A stretch of DNA of 64,000 nucleotides from Sporobacter sp942492735 (GCA_942492735.1 OW818648.1:2418001-2482000); one strand, 5' to 3'. Numbered from the stretch's first letter, positions 50,461-59,728 are shown. Notes: generated by a model from the letters alone, not told the origin. Program-made: numbers and translations.

Positions 50461-51630
50461 CTATCCCACCAGGACTTTCTGTATGATATCCATGGCTTCA
50501 TCAAGAATTGCCTCTGTATGTGTCGCCATATAGCTCGTCCGGAGCAGGCATTCGTTCGGCGGTGTTGCCGGAGCCATGACCGGATTAACATAAACACCCG
50601 CATCATAAAGAGCTTTGGCTTTGACGAGCGTGTTCATCACATCATATGTATATATCGGGATGATCGGTGTTGTGGAGAGCTTGATTTCAAGTCCGCGTTT
50701 TATAAGGCCGTTCCTCGCATAAGCCGATAAGTCCAACAGCCTTTGGGAGATTTCGGGATGCTGCTTCAGGTAGCGCAGCGCCGCAAGTGCCGTTGCGCAG
50801 CTTGCCGGCGTCATTGAGGCGGAGAAAATAAACGGTCTTGAGTTATGACGCACAAAATCGCAGACTTTATTGGAAGCGCTCATATAACCGCCCAGGCTGG
50901 CAAGTGATTTGCTGAATGTGCTCATCAAGATATCGATCTCGTCGGTAAGTCCGAAATAATCTGCTGTGCCGCGCCCGCCGTTACCCATGACACCGAGTCC
51001 GTGCGCGTCATCCACCATCGTCCGTGCGCCGTATTTTTTGGCCAGCTTGACGATTTCGGGCAGCTTTGCGATATCCCCGCCCATGCTGAAGACGCCGTCG
51101 GTAACGATCAGCTTGCCGCCACTGTCCGGAAGATTCTGAAGAATCCGTTCCAGATCCTCCATGTCGTTATGCTGGTAGCGCAGCATTTTTCCGAAGCTGA
51201 GGCGGCAGCCGTCATAAATGCTCGCATGGTTTTCCCTGTCGCAAATGACATAGTCGCCGTGACCGACAATGGCGCTGATGATGCCGAGGTTCGACTGGAA
51301 ACCTGTTGAGAAGGTCACGGAGGATTCCTTGCCGACAAATTCGGCCAGTTCATATTCAAGCTCAAGGTGCAGCTCAAGCGTTCCGTTTAAAAAACGCGAT
51401 CCCGAGCAGCCTGAGCCGTATTTCTCGAAGGCTTTGATGCCTGCTTCAATAATTTCCGGATACGTCGTTAGCCCAAGATAATTGTTGGACCCGAGCATGA
51501 TCCGGCGCTTTCCCTCCATAATGACTTCAACATCCTGCTTTGACTCAAGCGCATGAAAATAAGGATACAGGCCCTGTTTTTTTGCATCATCTGCGGTGCT
51601 ATAATTGAAGCACTTTTCAAAAATGTCCAT
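50461..51630 (-). CDS. Serine-palmitoyltransferase-like alpha-oxoamine synthase
   Basis: The 389-residue PLP enzyme of the alpha-oxoamine synthase family condenses an amino acid with an acyl-CoA or acyl-ACP. PLP Lys241 is in TFSKSLASLGGY; VDDAHGLGV (Asp207, His210) and the stacking His135 in ENHASIYDG are intact. The overall pattern (KQGLYPYF at residue 18, YGSGCSGSRFLNGTLELH, HNDMEDLERIL, FSASMTPASCATALAAL) is very close to Bacteroides serine palmitoyltransferase as I remember it, more than to Kbl or BioF. It is followed directly by a ketosphinganine-reductase-like SDR. AckA lies beyond a 270-base gap, so the pair is its own operon. Confidence 0.85.
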   Translation of the reverse strand: MDIFEKCFNYSTADDAKKQGLYPYFHALESKQDVEVIMEGKRRIMLGSNNYLGLTTYPEIIEAGIKAFEKYGSGCSGSRFLNGTLELHLELEYELAEFVGKESSVTFSTGFQSNLGIISAIVGHGDYVICDRENHASIYDGCRLSFGKMLRYQHNDMEDLERILQNLPDSGGKLIVTDGVFSMGGDIAKLPEIVKLAKKYGARTMVDDAHGLGVMGNGGRGTADYFGLTDEIDILMSTFSKSLASLGGYMSASNKVCDFVRHNSRPFIFSASMTPASCATALAALRYLKQHPEISQRLLDLSAYARNGLIKRGLEIKLSTTPIIPIYTYDVMNTLVKAKALYDAGVYVNPVMAPATPPNECLLRTSYMATHTEAILDEAMDIIQKVLVG

Positions 51631-51837
51631 TTAAATCGTCCATTCTGCTGCAACAAGTCAGCATCGGTTTTTAGTCTGTCATATCACGCGAAGTCCTTGA
51701 ACAAGCAGTCTTCGGAAATGATACGACGTTGGCATTTTATGCCAGAATATCATTGCCATTCTAAATATGCTAGGACTAGAATAGTCTGTATGACTTCTGC
51801 TGTCAACCCAAAATTTAGCGTACTGCTGTATTGCCAG

Positions 51838-51886
51838 ACAAAAAAGCGTCGGCTTACAGTGCGTTTAACTGTCGGCCGGCGCTCGT
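51838..51886 (-). terminator. Terminator after ackA
   Basis: Minus strand: agcgccggc pairs with gccgacgct (51842-51851 region with 51875-51883, one mismatch), with an inner acagt/actgt pairing, followed by ttttttgtc. Confidence 0.75.
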
Positions 51887-51903
51887 TTATAATTCTTAAG
51901 ATA

Positions 51904-53100
51904 TTATTCGACGATCTGCTTGGTATCCCTTGCGATGACAAGCTCCTCATTGGTTGGGATGACGATAATCCTGACTTTAGAGCCCTCGCCGGTTATTTCC
52001 CTGAGCTGACCTTTGAAATTGTTCTTTTCTTTATCGATAAAGATGCCCATTGGCTCAAGGCCTTCCATGATCTGTGCTCTTGTTTCCGGCCCATTCTCGC
52101 CCAATCCTGCTGTGAAGACGATCGCGTCCGCTCCGCCCATGGCGGCCATATAAGCCCCGATGTACTTTCTGACGTCATAATTAAAGATGTCAAGAGCAAG
52201 TCTGGCGCGCTCATTACCCGCGGCCGCCGCTTCTTCGATGTCGCGGAAATCCGACGAAACACCTGAAATGCCCAGAACACCGGATTCTTTATTCAGGACC
52301 TCCATGATCTGATGAATCGTTAGGCCCTCATTGTCTGCCATAACGGACATTATAGTGGGGTCAATGCTGCCGCTGCGTGTGCCCATCGGCAGACCTTCGA
52401 GCGGCGATAGGCCCATGGTTGTGTCGATAGATTTGCCGTCCTTAATGGCGGCGAGCGACGAGCCGTTTCCGAGATGGCAGGTGATTAACCTGGAGCCTTC
52501 GGCGGGGATGCCTAAAAATTCGAGTGCTTGCTGTGCCACATAGCGGTGAGATGTGCCGTGGAAGCCGTAACGGCGATACCCGTATTTCTCATAATAGCTG
52601 TAGGGAATCGGATAAATATAGGCATATTTTGGCATCGTCTGATGATAAGCGGTATCAAAAACGGCGACCTGAGGAACGCCCGGCATTACTTTTTGACAAG
52701 CCTTTATCCCCATAAGATTGGCTGGGTTATGGAGAGGACCTAAAGGGATGCATTCTGTGATAGCAGATATGACATCGTCGTCAATGAGTACACTCTGGGA
52801 GAACTTCTGGCCGCCATGCAAAACCCTGTGTCCGATTGCGCCTATTTCTTTGAGGCTCTCTATGACACCGTAATCTTTACTCGTTAGTTTTTCGATTACA
52901 GCATTGATTGCTTCGGCGTGGGTGGGCAGGGGGATATTTTCTTTATATTCAGGTTTGCCGTTTAAAACAGGCGTATGCTTGAGCCGTCCATCAATACCGA
53001 TCCGTTCGCAAATCCCTTTTGCGACGACAGTTTCCGATTCCATGTCAAACAACTGATATTTTAAAGAGGAACTGCCTGCGTTGATAACTAATACATTCAT
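51904..53100 (-). CDS. ackA: Acetate kinase
   Basis: The 398-residue ASKHA-fold kinase makes ATP and acetate from acetyl phosphate, an energy step in fermentation. Signatures: VLVINAGSSSLKYQLFD at the N-terminus, HRVLHGG, RRYGFHGTSHRYV, LITCHLGNGSSLAAI, DTTMGLSPLEGLPMGTRSG and the Glu/Asp-rich C-terminal segment ending PTNEELVIARDT. No pta gene is adjacent. It is divergent from tmcAL, which consumes acetate. Confidence 0.97.
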   Translation of the reverse strand: MNVLVINAGSSSLKYQLFDMESETVVAKGICERIGIDGRLKHTPVLNGKPEYKENIPLPTHAEAINAVIEKLTSKDYGVIESLKEIGAIGHRVLHGGQKFSQSVLIDDDVISAITECIPLGPLHNPANLMGIKACQKVMPGVPQVAVFDTAYHQTMPKYAYIYPIPYSYYEKYGYRRYGFHGTSHRYVAQQALEFLGIPAEGSRLITCHLGNGSSLAAIKDGKSIDTTMGLSPLEGLPMGTRSGSIDPTIMSVMADNEGLTIHQIMEVLNKESGVLGISGVSSDFRDIEEAAAAGNERARLALDIFNYDVRKYIGAYMAAMGGADAIVFTAGLGENGPETRAQIMEGLEPMGIFIDKEKNNFKGQLREITGEGSKVRIIVIPTNEELVIARDTKQIVE

Positions 53101-53153
53101 TTTCCAAACCCCTTGCTAAATAGATATATATAAAATAAAATAGGACAAACGTT

Positions 53154-53182
53154 ATTTTAATACTATAATTGTAATATATCAA
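53154..53182 (-). promoter_or_regulatory. Sigma-A promoter for ackA
   Basis: Minus strand TTGATA (53177-53182), 17-base spacer, TAAAAT (53154-53159), about 55 bases before the ATG. The intergenic region also holds a TATAAT-like box (53164-53169) for the divergent gene. Confidence 0.7.
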
Positions 53183-53218
53183 GAATTTTTGTAGAATTGT
53201 AACATTGGAGATAAAAAC

Positions 53219-54406
53219 TTGAAAACGGCGGGAATTGTTTGTGAGTATAACCCAATTCATAACGGTCATGTCCGACATATTACTCAAACGCGGTCGATAA
53301 TCGGAGAGGATTGCGCCATCGTTTGTGCAATGAGCGGTAATTTCGTTCAGCGCGGCGATTTTGCCGTTTTTGAAAAACATGCGCGGGCGTTATCAGCGGT
53401 TGCTGCCGGTGCTGATCTTGTTATTGAGCTGCCGCTGCCTTACGTCCTCTCATCCGCTGAGGGGTTTGCGCGCGGCGGCGTCATGCTCTTGGACGCACTG
53501 GGTGTTTGTACGCATCTCTCGTTCGGCAGCGAGACGGGGGAGACTGAGAGCCTTGCGGTGCTCGCCGATTGTTTGATATCAGCCGACTTCCCCAGTCTGG
53601 TTAAAGAAGAACTAAAATCCGGTATTTCATACGCCGCCGCGCGGTATAAAGCGGCATATAAAATTCTGGGAGAAAAAGCCGAGGTATTAAAAACACCCAA
53701 CAATATTCTTGGTATAGAGTATTTAAAGGCGCTCAAAGAAATAAAGTCAAGAATGGAACCGCTGACAATCCGTCGCTTTGGGTCAGCGCATGATAGCGAC
53801 GGCGCGGAGTCGGCGTCATCTCTCAGGCGACTTTTGAAGGACGGCAAGCAGCCGTGGCGCTTAATGCCGGTGTCATCGGCAAAGATTTTAACAGACGAGA
53901 TAACGTCCGGCCGCGGTCCGGTTTTTATGGATGATGCTGAAACAGCCGTACTGGCTCGGCTCAGAATGATACCAAACGAAAATTTCGCGAGACTCGCGGA
54001 TGCGTCCGAAGGCCTTGACCAGAGATTAATGCGCTTTGCCAAAAAAATGCCGTCAGTCCAGTCGATACTCGAGAGCACAAAAACGAAACGGTATGCGATG
54101 TCACGCCTTCGGCGCATGCTGCTGTGTGCCGTACTTGGCATAAATGCGGAGGAGAGTCTGACACCGCCGCCGTATATCCGCGTGCTGGCGATGAACAAAA
54201 AGGGAATGGGCGTCCTGCGCGAAATCAAAGAGAAATCAGCGTTGCCTGTTATCACGAAGCCCGCTGCGGCATCAACTCTCGAGGGGACGGCGCAAGCCAT
54301 TTTCCGAAAAGAGTCCGATGCGACCGATTTTTATGTTCTTGCTTATCCGAAGCTAGAAAACAGGATAGGCGGCCAGGAATGGACAATCAGCCCGAGGATT
54401 ATGTGA
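53219..54406 (+). CDS. tmcAL: tRNA(Met) cytidine acetate ligase
   Basis: The 395-residue enzyme of the HIGH-type nucleotidyltransferase group acetylates C34 of elongator tRNA(Met), using acetate and ATP. Motifs: GIVCEYNPIHNGHVRHI (the NPxHNGH nucleotide site), CAMSGNFVQRGDFAVF, LVIELPLPYVLSSAEGFARG and LSFGSETG near the middle, with KTPNNILGIEYLKAL. Start is TTG at 53219, with GGAG eight bases upstream. Common neighbour of ackA in Firmicutes. Confidence 0.93.
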   Translation: MKTAGIVCEYNPIHNGHVRHITQTRSIIGEDCAIVCAMSGNFVQRGDFAVFEKHARALSAVAAGADLVIELPLPYVLSSAEGFARGGVMLLDALGVCTHLSFGSETGETESLAVLADCLISADFPSLVKEELKSGISYAAARYKAAYKILGEKAEVLKTPNNILGIEYLKALKEIKSRMEPLTIRRFGSAHDSDGAESASSLRRLLKDGKQPWRLMPVSSAKILTDEITSGRGPVFMDDAETAVLARLRMIPNENFARLADASEGLDQRLMRFAKKMPSVQSILESTKTKRYAMSRLRRMLLCAVLGINAEESLTPPPYIRVLAMNKKGMGVLREIKEKSALPVITKPAAASTLEGTAQAIFRKESDATDFYVLAYPKLENRIGGQEWTISPRIM

Positions 54407-54418
54407 GGACATCGCTGA

Positions 54419-54643
54419 CACTCAGTTTGTCCGAAGTCTGCCCAAGCCATACAAGAATACTCTGTTATAAAAGAAAACATTGAGACCTTTGGAATGCTGT
54501 ATTACGGAGATATCACCGAATTCGGAGAGCTTCCGGAAATGGAAATTGAAAGGGTCGAACTGTTTGAGATGATGCCTGCAAATTGGACATATCCGCTCAT
54601 TCAACCCCGGCTCATAGAAAAAATCAAAGAATTAAACCTTTGA
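54419..54643 (+). pseudogene. Remnant of a NUDIX hydrolase C-terminus
   Basis: A frame without its own start and without a ribosome binding site encodes a segment that reads like the last ~65 residues of a clostridial NUDIX hydrolase: IKENIETFGMLYYGDITEFG, ELPEMEIERVELFEMMP and NWTYPLIQPRLIEKI. The NUDIX box itself is missing and the frame is closed upstream by a stop at 54416-54418. It appears as an eroded fragment after tmcAL and is followed by a strong terminator hairpin. Confidence 0.6.
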
Positions 54644-54657
54644 GAGGCAATATCCCG

Positions 54658-54702
54658 AAAAGATGCTTTTATGACAGCGTTCTGTCATAAAAGCATCTTT
54701 GC
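54658..54702. terminator. Strong terminator hairpin
   Basis: A perfect 17-bp or longer stem agatgcttttatgacag/ctgtcataaaagcatct (54661-54677 with 54682-54698), followed by ttgctttttac on the plus strand. It lies between tmcAL/NUDIX remnant and the convergent MATE gene. Confidence 0.9.
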
Positions 54703-54800
54703 TTTTTACTATTTCATCTTATCATGTTTTACGTGAATAACCAATGTGTAATCATATAATAATGAAACGCAGTTTTTGTAGAATTTCATTGTCTAACTGG

Positions 54801-56186
54801 TCAGTTTTTTAAAACAGGCACTTGCTGCTGCCGTTCAAGACGGCCGAGCGGGATATAGGCAATAAAAATCATAGTGATATAGCAGGCAAGACCGCCGACA
54901 ACGTTTGAAATCGGCTCTGCCCAAAAAACGCCGTTTGTGCCGAGCCCCCAAAGCTGCGGCAATATGACTGTGAGCGGCGCGACAATGAAGGCTTTCCGAA
55001 GCAGCGAGAAGAATACGGCGGATTTGGCACGGCCAAGCGCTTGCGAAACGGTTTGGCCCACCATCTGGAAGGTCATAAAAAAGAAGGATGAAAAATAGAT
55101 ACGGAACGCCGGGACGCCATATTTGATCAAATCGGGATCGCCGTTGAAAATGCGGATGAATATCTGCGGGAAGAGCATTATGAAAACCCACGGAACGGCA
55201 GCGCAGATGAGGCCTGCCGCTGTTGAGAAGCGGATACCTTGACGGATGCGGTCGTATTTCCCGGCGCCGTAATTAAAGCTGAGCACCGGCACGGCGCCCA
55301 TTGTGATGCCGATCATGCCTAAACCCGCGACTTCTCGGATGGCGTTGATGACCGTCATGATGCTGACGTATAAATCTCCGCCGTATGCCATGAGCGTCTT
55401 ATTGCAGACAATTTGGACGAGGCTGTTTGTAAGGCTCATGCAAAAGCCCGATACGCCAAGCGCCATAATTCTGCCGACTGTCCTTGCTTTTAAGTAAAAA
55501 TCTTTGATATGGAGCCGGAGTATCGCTTTTTTCCCCGTCAGAAATCGTACAACCCATATCGCCGAGCATGTCTGTGACAGGATATTTGCCAGTGCCGCAC
55601 CCTTCACGCCCATATTGAAAACATAGATGAAAATGGGATCGATGACGATATTGACAACGGCACCCAGCGCAATAGTCAGCATACCGATTTTACCAAAACC
55701 CTGTGAATTGATGAACGGATTCATCCCCAAGCTGATCATCACCATGACGGTGCCAAACATATAGACGGTCAGGAATTCGTCGGCATATTTGTAATTTGAG
55801 CCGTCCGCGCCGAAAAGATTCAAAAGCGGCCTCTTAAAAATCAGGCAGAGAGCAGTGAGTAAGATCCCGCTGATAACCAGCATAACAAAGGAATTGCCCA
55901 TGATATGCTCGGCCTCGCGCTTGTCCCCGCGGCCTCTCGCCATTGAGCACAGTGGCGCGCCGCCTGTGCCGAAAAGATTGGCAAAGCCGATGAGTATCGA
56001 AATAATTGGCAGCGTGATGCCGATACCCGTCAACGCGTTGCGCCCGTCAGCGATATGGCCGATGTATACTCTGTCGACAATATTGTACGTGATATTGATG
56101 AGCTGGGCGACCGTCATCGGAATGGCCAACCTCATGATGGCCTTCGCGATACTGCCCTTTGAAAAATCATTCTTCTGGCTGTCCAT
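54801..56186 (-). CDS. MATE family efflux transporter
   Basis: The 461-residue, 12-helix Na+- or H+-driven exporter has PMTVAQLINITYNIVDRVYIGHI at the first helix, GTGGAPLCSMARGRGDKREAE, GMNPFINSQGFGKIGM and, in the second half, GMIGITMGAVPVLSFNYGAGKYDR. It probably expels drugs or cationic compounds from the cytoplasm. The start is ATG at 56186 with AAGAAGG upstream; the TTG at 56207 precedes the site. The gene is single, with a leading hairpin region between it and the thioesterase gene. Confidence 0.92.
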   Translation of the reverse strand: MDSQKNDFSKGSIAKAIMRLAIPMTVAQLINITYNIVDRVYIGHIADGRNALTGIGITLPIISILIGFANLFGTGGAPLCSMARGRGDKREAEHIMGNSFVMLVISGILLTALCLIFKRPLLNLFGADGSNYKYADEFLTVYMFGTVMVMISLGMNPFINSQGFGKIGMLTIALGAVVNIVIDPIFIYVFNMGVKGAALANILSQTCSAIWVVRFLTGKKAILRLHIKDFYLKARTVGRIMALGVSGFCMSLTNSLVQIVCNKTLMAYGGDLYVSIMTVINAIREVAGLGMIGITMGAVPVLSFNYGAGKYDRIRQGIRFSTAAGLICAAVPWVFIMLFPQIFIRIFNGDPDLIKYGVPAFRIYFSSFFFMTFQMVGQTVSQALGRAKSAVFFSLLRKAFIVAPLTVILPQLWGLGTNGVFWAEPISNVVGGLACYITMIFIAYIPLGRLERQQQVPVLKN

Positions 56187-56284
56187 GCGGTAAAAGCCTT
56201 CTTCCAACGGGAGATGTTTTTATGAGGCTTACTATAATACTTCGTGTATCTAGATGCAATTCATATTTTTCTGTCCGTTTATTT

Positions 56285-56325
56285 GATAAAGCCCTGTCTG
56301 GTATTGCTCCGAACAGGGCTTTATC
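56285..56325 (-). terminator. Terminator after the thioesterase gene
   Basis: A 13-bp stem gataaagccctgt/acagggctttatc (56285-56297 with 56313-56325). It overlaps the region just beyond the thioesterase stop. Confidence 0.8.
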
Positions 56326-56327
56326 AG

Positions 56328-56741
56328 CTATTCTGCTGCGTTCTTTATTTTTTCGTATATGTGCGGCAGGTTTTCTTCAAGGTTGTAGGACTTGTTGTCA
56401 GGTCCTGTCCATATGTGGAAGGTGCGCGCGGTGTTGATCGGCGCACCGCCGTGCAGATCAAATGTCTCGTATAAGAGCTCAAGCTTTTTTGGCGCGTATT
56501 CACCCATGCGGGTAATGATATAAAGAGACTGCGGGTATGTCGCCGACTGCTTATACTGCAAATGAAGATCGACCATTGTCGGATTGACGCCGATCGAGTT
56601 CATTTCGGCAAACGAGAACCCCATCTCCTGAAAAAAGTCCATTCTGGCCATCTCATACCAAATCGGGTATACCGCGTGATGCACGATGCCCATACGGTCA
56701 CAGTCCGGAAAGCGCACCTCTATATGTGTCTTTGTCTGCAC
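56328..56741 (-). CDS. Hotdog-fold acyl-CoA thioesterase
   Basis: The 137-residue 4HBT-type thioesterase has the active-site segment EVRFPDCDRMGIVHHAVYPIWYEMAR (the Asp and the His-containing loop), resembling YbgC/4-hydroxybenzoyl-CoA thioesterases, followed by LHLQYKQSATYPQSLYI. It should hydrolyse an acyl-CoA in the cytoplasm; the substrate is unknown. It stands alone between the MATE gene and a repeat. Confidence 0.88.
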   Translation of the reverse strand: MQTKTHIEVRFPDCDRMGIVHHAVYPIWYEMARMDFFQEMGFSFAEMNSIGVNPTMVDLHLQYKQSATYPQSLYIITRMGEYAPKKLELLYETFDLHGGAPINTARTFHIWTGPDNKSYNLEENLPHIYEKIKNAAE

Positions 56742-56859
56742 GTCAATGCTCCTTTTATTTTATTATGCATATTTTACTATCATTGCCTGCTTTATGCAAT
56801 CATCAGCTTATATCAGAACCAAGCCGCTTATTATTCTTACCTGTTTTATTATCACTATG

Positions 56860-56921
56860 TAGGGGCGGATTCCATTTCCGCTCACCACAAGGCACAGGGC
56901 GGATGTGGAATCCGCCCCTAC
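56860..56921. repeat. Dispersed palindromic repeat, copy 2
   Basis: The arms taggggcggattccat and atgtggaatccgccccta are a second copy of the element at 5388-5457, with one or two substitutions and a different loop. It lies between the thioesterase and spoIVB genes. Confidence 0.8.
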
Positions 56922-56935
56922 TTTTATCGCATTTT

Positions 56936-58018
56936 CTATGCCGCCTTCTTGTTGGCATTATCTATAATCGTATCGAGCATGTTTTCTATTGATATGCCGT
57001 AGCCGCGTGTCGGGTCATTAATGAGCACGTGCGTCACGGCACCGACAATTTTGCCGTTCTGGATGATTGGGCTGCCGCTCATGCCCTGAACAATCCCGCC
57101 GGTTTCGGCAATGAGCCGCTGGTCTTTGACGCTGATCATCAGACTGCGGCCGATGGCTTCGGCGCCCGTATAAATGCGTGTGACCTCAACCTTATATTCT
57201 TCAACGTCTGTGCCAGTCACATTCGATAGAATGGTTGCCGGACCGGTCTTAATCTCCGAAGAATCAGCAACAGGAAGCGCTTTTTTGCCGGTCATCAAAT
57301 CGTTCTTTTCCATTATTCCGAATATGCCGCAGGAGGAATTCTGTGTCAGGCTGCCGAGTATGTTCTCGGCGTTGAATGTTCCGTGGAGCTGTCCTGGCAT
57401 ACCGGCCTTGCCTTGTATGACATCCGTCACATAAGACCGCATTACCGAACCTGTTCTGAGCGGGATGATGACGCCTGTTTCATTGTCATTGACGGCGTGT
57501 CCTAAGGCGCCGAAAACGCCTGTATCAGGGTCATAAAACGTTAATGTGCCAATACCGGCAATACTATCACGCATCCATAGGCCGAGCTCACAGCGTCCGT
57601 CCGCAGTTTTATGCGGCGTCATTTTTATCTGCAGGATATTTGTGCCGCGTGTAATTTTGACTGCAACGGGGGAGCCATCGAGTTTCTCAATTGCCGATTT
57701 AAGATCTTCATTTGTTGAAACACGCTGTGTGCCAAGCTGCGTGATGATATCACCCGCGGATAGGCCGGCGTCACGAGCCGGAGATGAAGACTCCCCGTCG
57801 GCCAATACATCCGGCACGCCGACAATCATAACGCCCTCAGATTGAAGATTAATGCCGACAGCGTTACCCATGGGAATGAGATGTTTGCCGGTATATGTCC
57901 CATTTGCCTCATAAGCCGCGAGTCCCGCAGTCGTGTTTAGTGATAAAAAAGTAAAAACAAAAAGCCCCGAAATAACAATTTTACTGAGTCTTTTATTGAG
58001 ATTTAAATGAATCCCCAT
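56936..58018 (-). CDS. spoIVB: SpoIVB peptidase (S55)
   Basis: The 360-residue signalling protease of the forespore triggers sigma-K activation in Bacillus. An N-terminal membrane/signal helix (about 12-35) is followed by a PDZ domain (MIVGVPDVLADGESSSPARDAGLSAGDIITQLG) and the S55 peptidase domain with His in VFGALGHAVNDNETG and the catalytic Ser in QGMSGSPIIQNGKIVGAVTHV. The start is ATG at 58018 with GGGGGA about eight bases upstream; longer frames begin in unconserved sequence. It is unlinked here from spo0A by two genes, whereas in Bacillus they are adjacent. Confidence 0.94.
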   Translation of the reverse strand: MGIHLNLNKRLSKIVISGLFVFTFLSLNTTAGLAAYEANGTYTGKHLIPMGNAVGINLQSEGVMIVGVPDVLADGESSSPARDAGLSAGDIITQLGTQRVSTNEDLKSAIEKLDGSPVAVKITRGTNILQIKMTPHKTADGRCELGLWMRDSIAGIGTLTFYDPDTGVFGALGHAVNDNETGVIIPLRTGSVMRSYVTDVIQGKAGMPGQLHGTFNAENILGSLTQNSSCGIFGIMEKNDLMTGKKALPVADSSEIKTGPATILSNVTGTDVEEYKVEVTRIYTGAEAIGRSLMISVKDQRLIAETGGIVQGMSGSPIIQNGKIVGAVTHVLINDPTRGYGISIENMLDTIIDNANKKAA

Positions 58019-58293
58019 ATCATTCGTCCCCCTTTTTGATAAATTTCCCCTCCTGAAAATATGCATTGCAACGATTTTAATATGTCCCCAACAAAGAAAA
58101 AAAGAGCGGCGCTTTGTGTTAATATATTTCTTTTTTGGATTAACAGGCTTTACAAAGAGTGCGTTTTTGCTCTTTTTAATCGTTAGGCTGTATTAATTCA
58201 CATGAATTGTTATATTTTATTTTTTGAATGTCATATAATGGAGAATACGCTATTACTCGTGAAACTAGCCGGATGAAAGGAATGATCTGATAC

Positions 58294-59571
58294 GTGAATA
58301 TATTAACCCAACTCTGCTTGGGATCGAGCGGACCAATGACGGAGCTCCTGCAGCTTGCTCTTAACCGGGCAAGATACAATGTGTTTGTTGACGGTCGTTT
58401 CACAGAGAGTACATACAAGGCGCTCCAGCGTTTTCAAGCACGATCAGAAATCACACCGGACGGATTTACAGGAAGCGAGACATGGCAGGCGCTGATGCCG
58501 TACCTGACAGGGTATTTAACGCATATCATCCGCCGCGGCGACACACTTGAAGAACTGGCCGCACTATATGAAACGAGTGTTGAGGCTATTAGCATTGCCA
58601 ATCCCGCAAATCGCGGCAGTGCGCCGTCTGTGGGACAAAGTGTCGTGATTCCGCTTGACTTTGATGTTGTACCCGTTAGCATCAGCTTTACATCAACAAT
58701 ATTGGCGTTATGTGTTCGAGGCCTGCAGGCAAGGTATCCATTTATACGGGTTCATTCGGCAGGGAAGAGCGTTATGGGACGTGATATTTACGTACTCGAT
58801 ATTGGTACAGGCAGTCACGACGTCTTTTATAATGCAACGCATCATGCCAATGAGTGGATAACAAGTCTGCTGCTCATGCGGTTTCTTGAAAGTTACGCTA
58901 AGATTTGTGCATCTGACGGCAAAATATTTGACATCAGCGCCCGGTCGTTATACAGTAAAACGACGTTGAGCCTTGTGCCAATGATCAATCCGGACGGTGC
59001 CGATCTTGTTACAGGCGCATTGACGTCCGGGGATTTTTACAATCATGCTGCGGCGCTGTCCGGACAGTATCCCGATATACCGTTCCCTTCCGGTTGGAAA
59101 GCGAACATCAGCGGCGTGGATCTGAATCTGCAATACCCGGCGGGATGGGAAAACGCCCGAGCCAATAAATTCGCCCTGGGTGTAACAAAACCGGGGCCAA
59201 GAGATTTTGTCGGCATGGCGCCGCTGTCGGAGCCTGAAAGCCGCGCCGTTTACGAACTGACGCGCCGGCATAATTTTGCTCTTACGCTCTCGTTTCATAC
59301 ACAAGGAAAAACCATCTATTGGAAGTATCTCGATTATGAGATAAAAAATGCATATGACCTGGCAAAAAAATTCGCTCTCGTCAGCGGATACGATGTCGAA
59401 GAAACGCCGATAATGTCAGGCTATGCCGGTTATAAGGATTGGTTCATCTCGGAATTTAACCGCCCCGGCTATACAATTGAGGCAGGAGAAGGTGTATCGC
59501 CTCTTCCGCTGTCACAGTTTTCGCAGATATATTCAGACTGTCTGGGTATATTGGCGTTCGGACTTTTATGA
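58294..59571 (+). CDS. M14 gamma-D-glutamyl-meso-diaminopimelate peptidase with PG-binding and LysM domains
   Basis: The 425-residue cell-wall enzyme has an N-terminal peptidoglycan-binding domain (about 8-70, LQLALNRARYNVFVDGRFTE...LQRFQ), a LysM motif (about 74-125, HIIRRGDTLEELAALYETS) and a zinc carboxypeptidase M14 domain: zinc ligands in NATHHANEW and the downstream His in SFHTQGKT, and the catalytic Glu in YTIEAGEG. This matches endopeptidase I of the spore-cortex/sporulation group. No signal peptide is visible. The start is GTG at 58294 with AAAGGAAT. The gene lies between spoIVB and the XRE gene. Confidence 0.9.
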   Translation: MNILTQLCLGSSGPMTELLQLALNRARYNVFVDGRFTESTYKALQRFQARSEITPDGFTGSETWQALMPYLTGYLTHIIRRGDTLEELAALYETSVEAISIANPANRGSAPSVGQSVVIPLDFDVVPVSISFTSTILALCVRGLQARYPFIRVHSAGKSVMGRDIYVLDIGTGSHDVFYNATHHANEWITSLLLMRFLESYAKICASDGKIFDISARSLYSKTTLSLVPMINPDGADLVTGALTSGDFYNHAAALSGQYPDIPFPSGWKANISGVDLNLQYPAGWENARANKFALGVTKPGPRDFVGMAPLSEPESRAVYELTRRHNFALTLSFHTQGKTIYWKYLDYEIKNAYDLAKKFALVSGYDVEETPIMSGYAGYKDWFISEFNRPGYTIEAGEGVSPLPLSQFSQIYSDCLGILAFGLL

Positions 59572-59584
59572 AGGTTTTTAATAT

Positions 59585-59602
59585 TTAGACAAAATTAGAC
59601 AA
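59585..59602. promoter_or_regulatory. Direct repeat of TTAGACAA upstream of the XRE gene
   Basis: Two copies of TTAGACAA begin at 59585 and 59595, exactly ten bases (one helical turn) apart. A third copy lies at 60039-60046, just downstream of the -10 box of the spo0A promoter. Spacing and repetition suggest an operator shared by the two genes. Confidence 0.5.
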
Positions 59603-59728
59603 TTTTCGATTTCAATTTTCTACACCGAATCATTGGCGTGTCTCACTTTTACAACCTTTAGTAAAAGATACAAGATTAAATTTTACATTACAGGGAAATT
59701 GTACTAATTACACAAAGGGGGATGGTTT

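Noticed and set aside
50461..51630. 2-amino-3-ketobutyrate CoA ligase (Kbl) paired with threonine dehydrogenase
   Set aside because: The SDR partner is a classical SDR, not the extended or MDR type used as Tdh, and the AOS motifs resemble serine palmitoyltransferase more. Kbl is not excluded without phylogeny.
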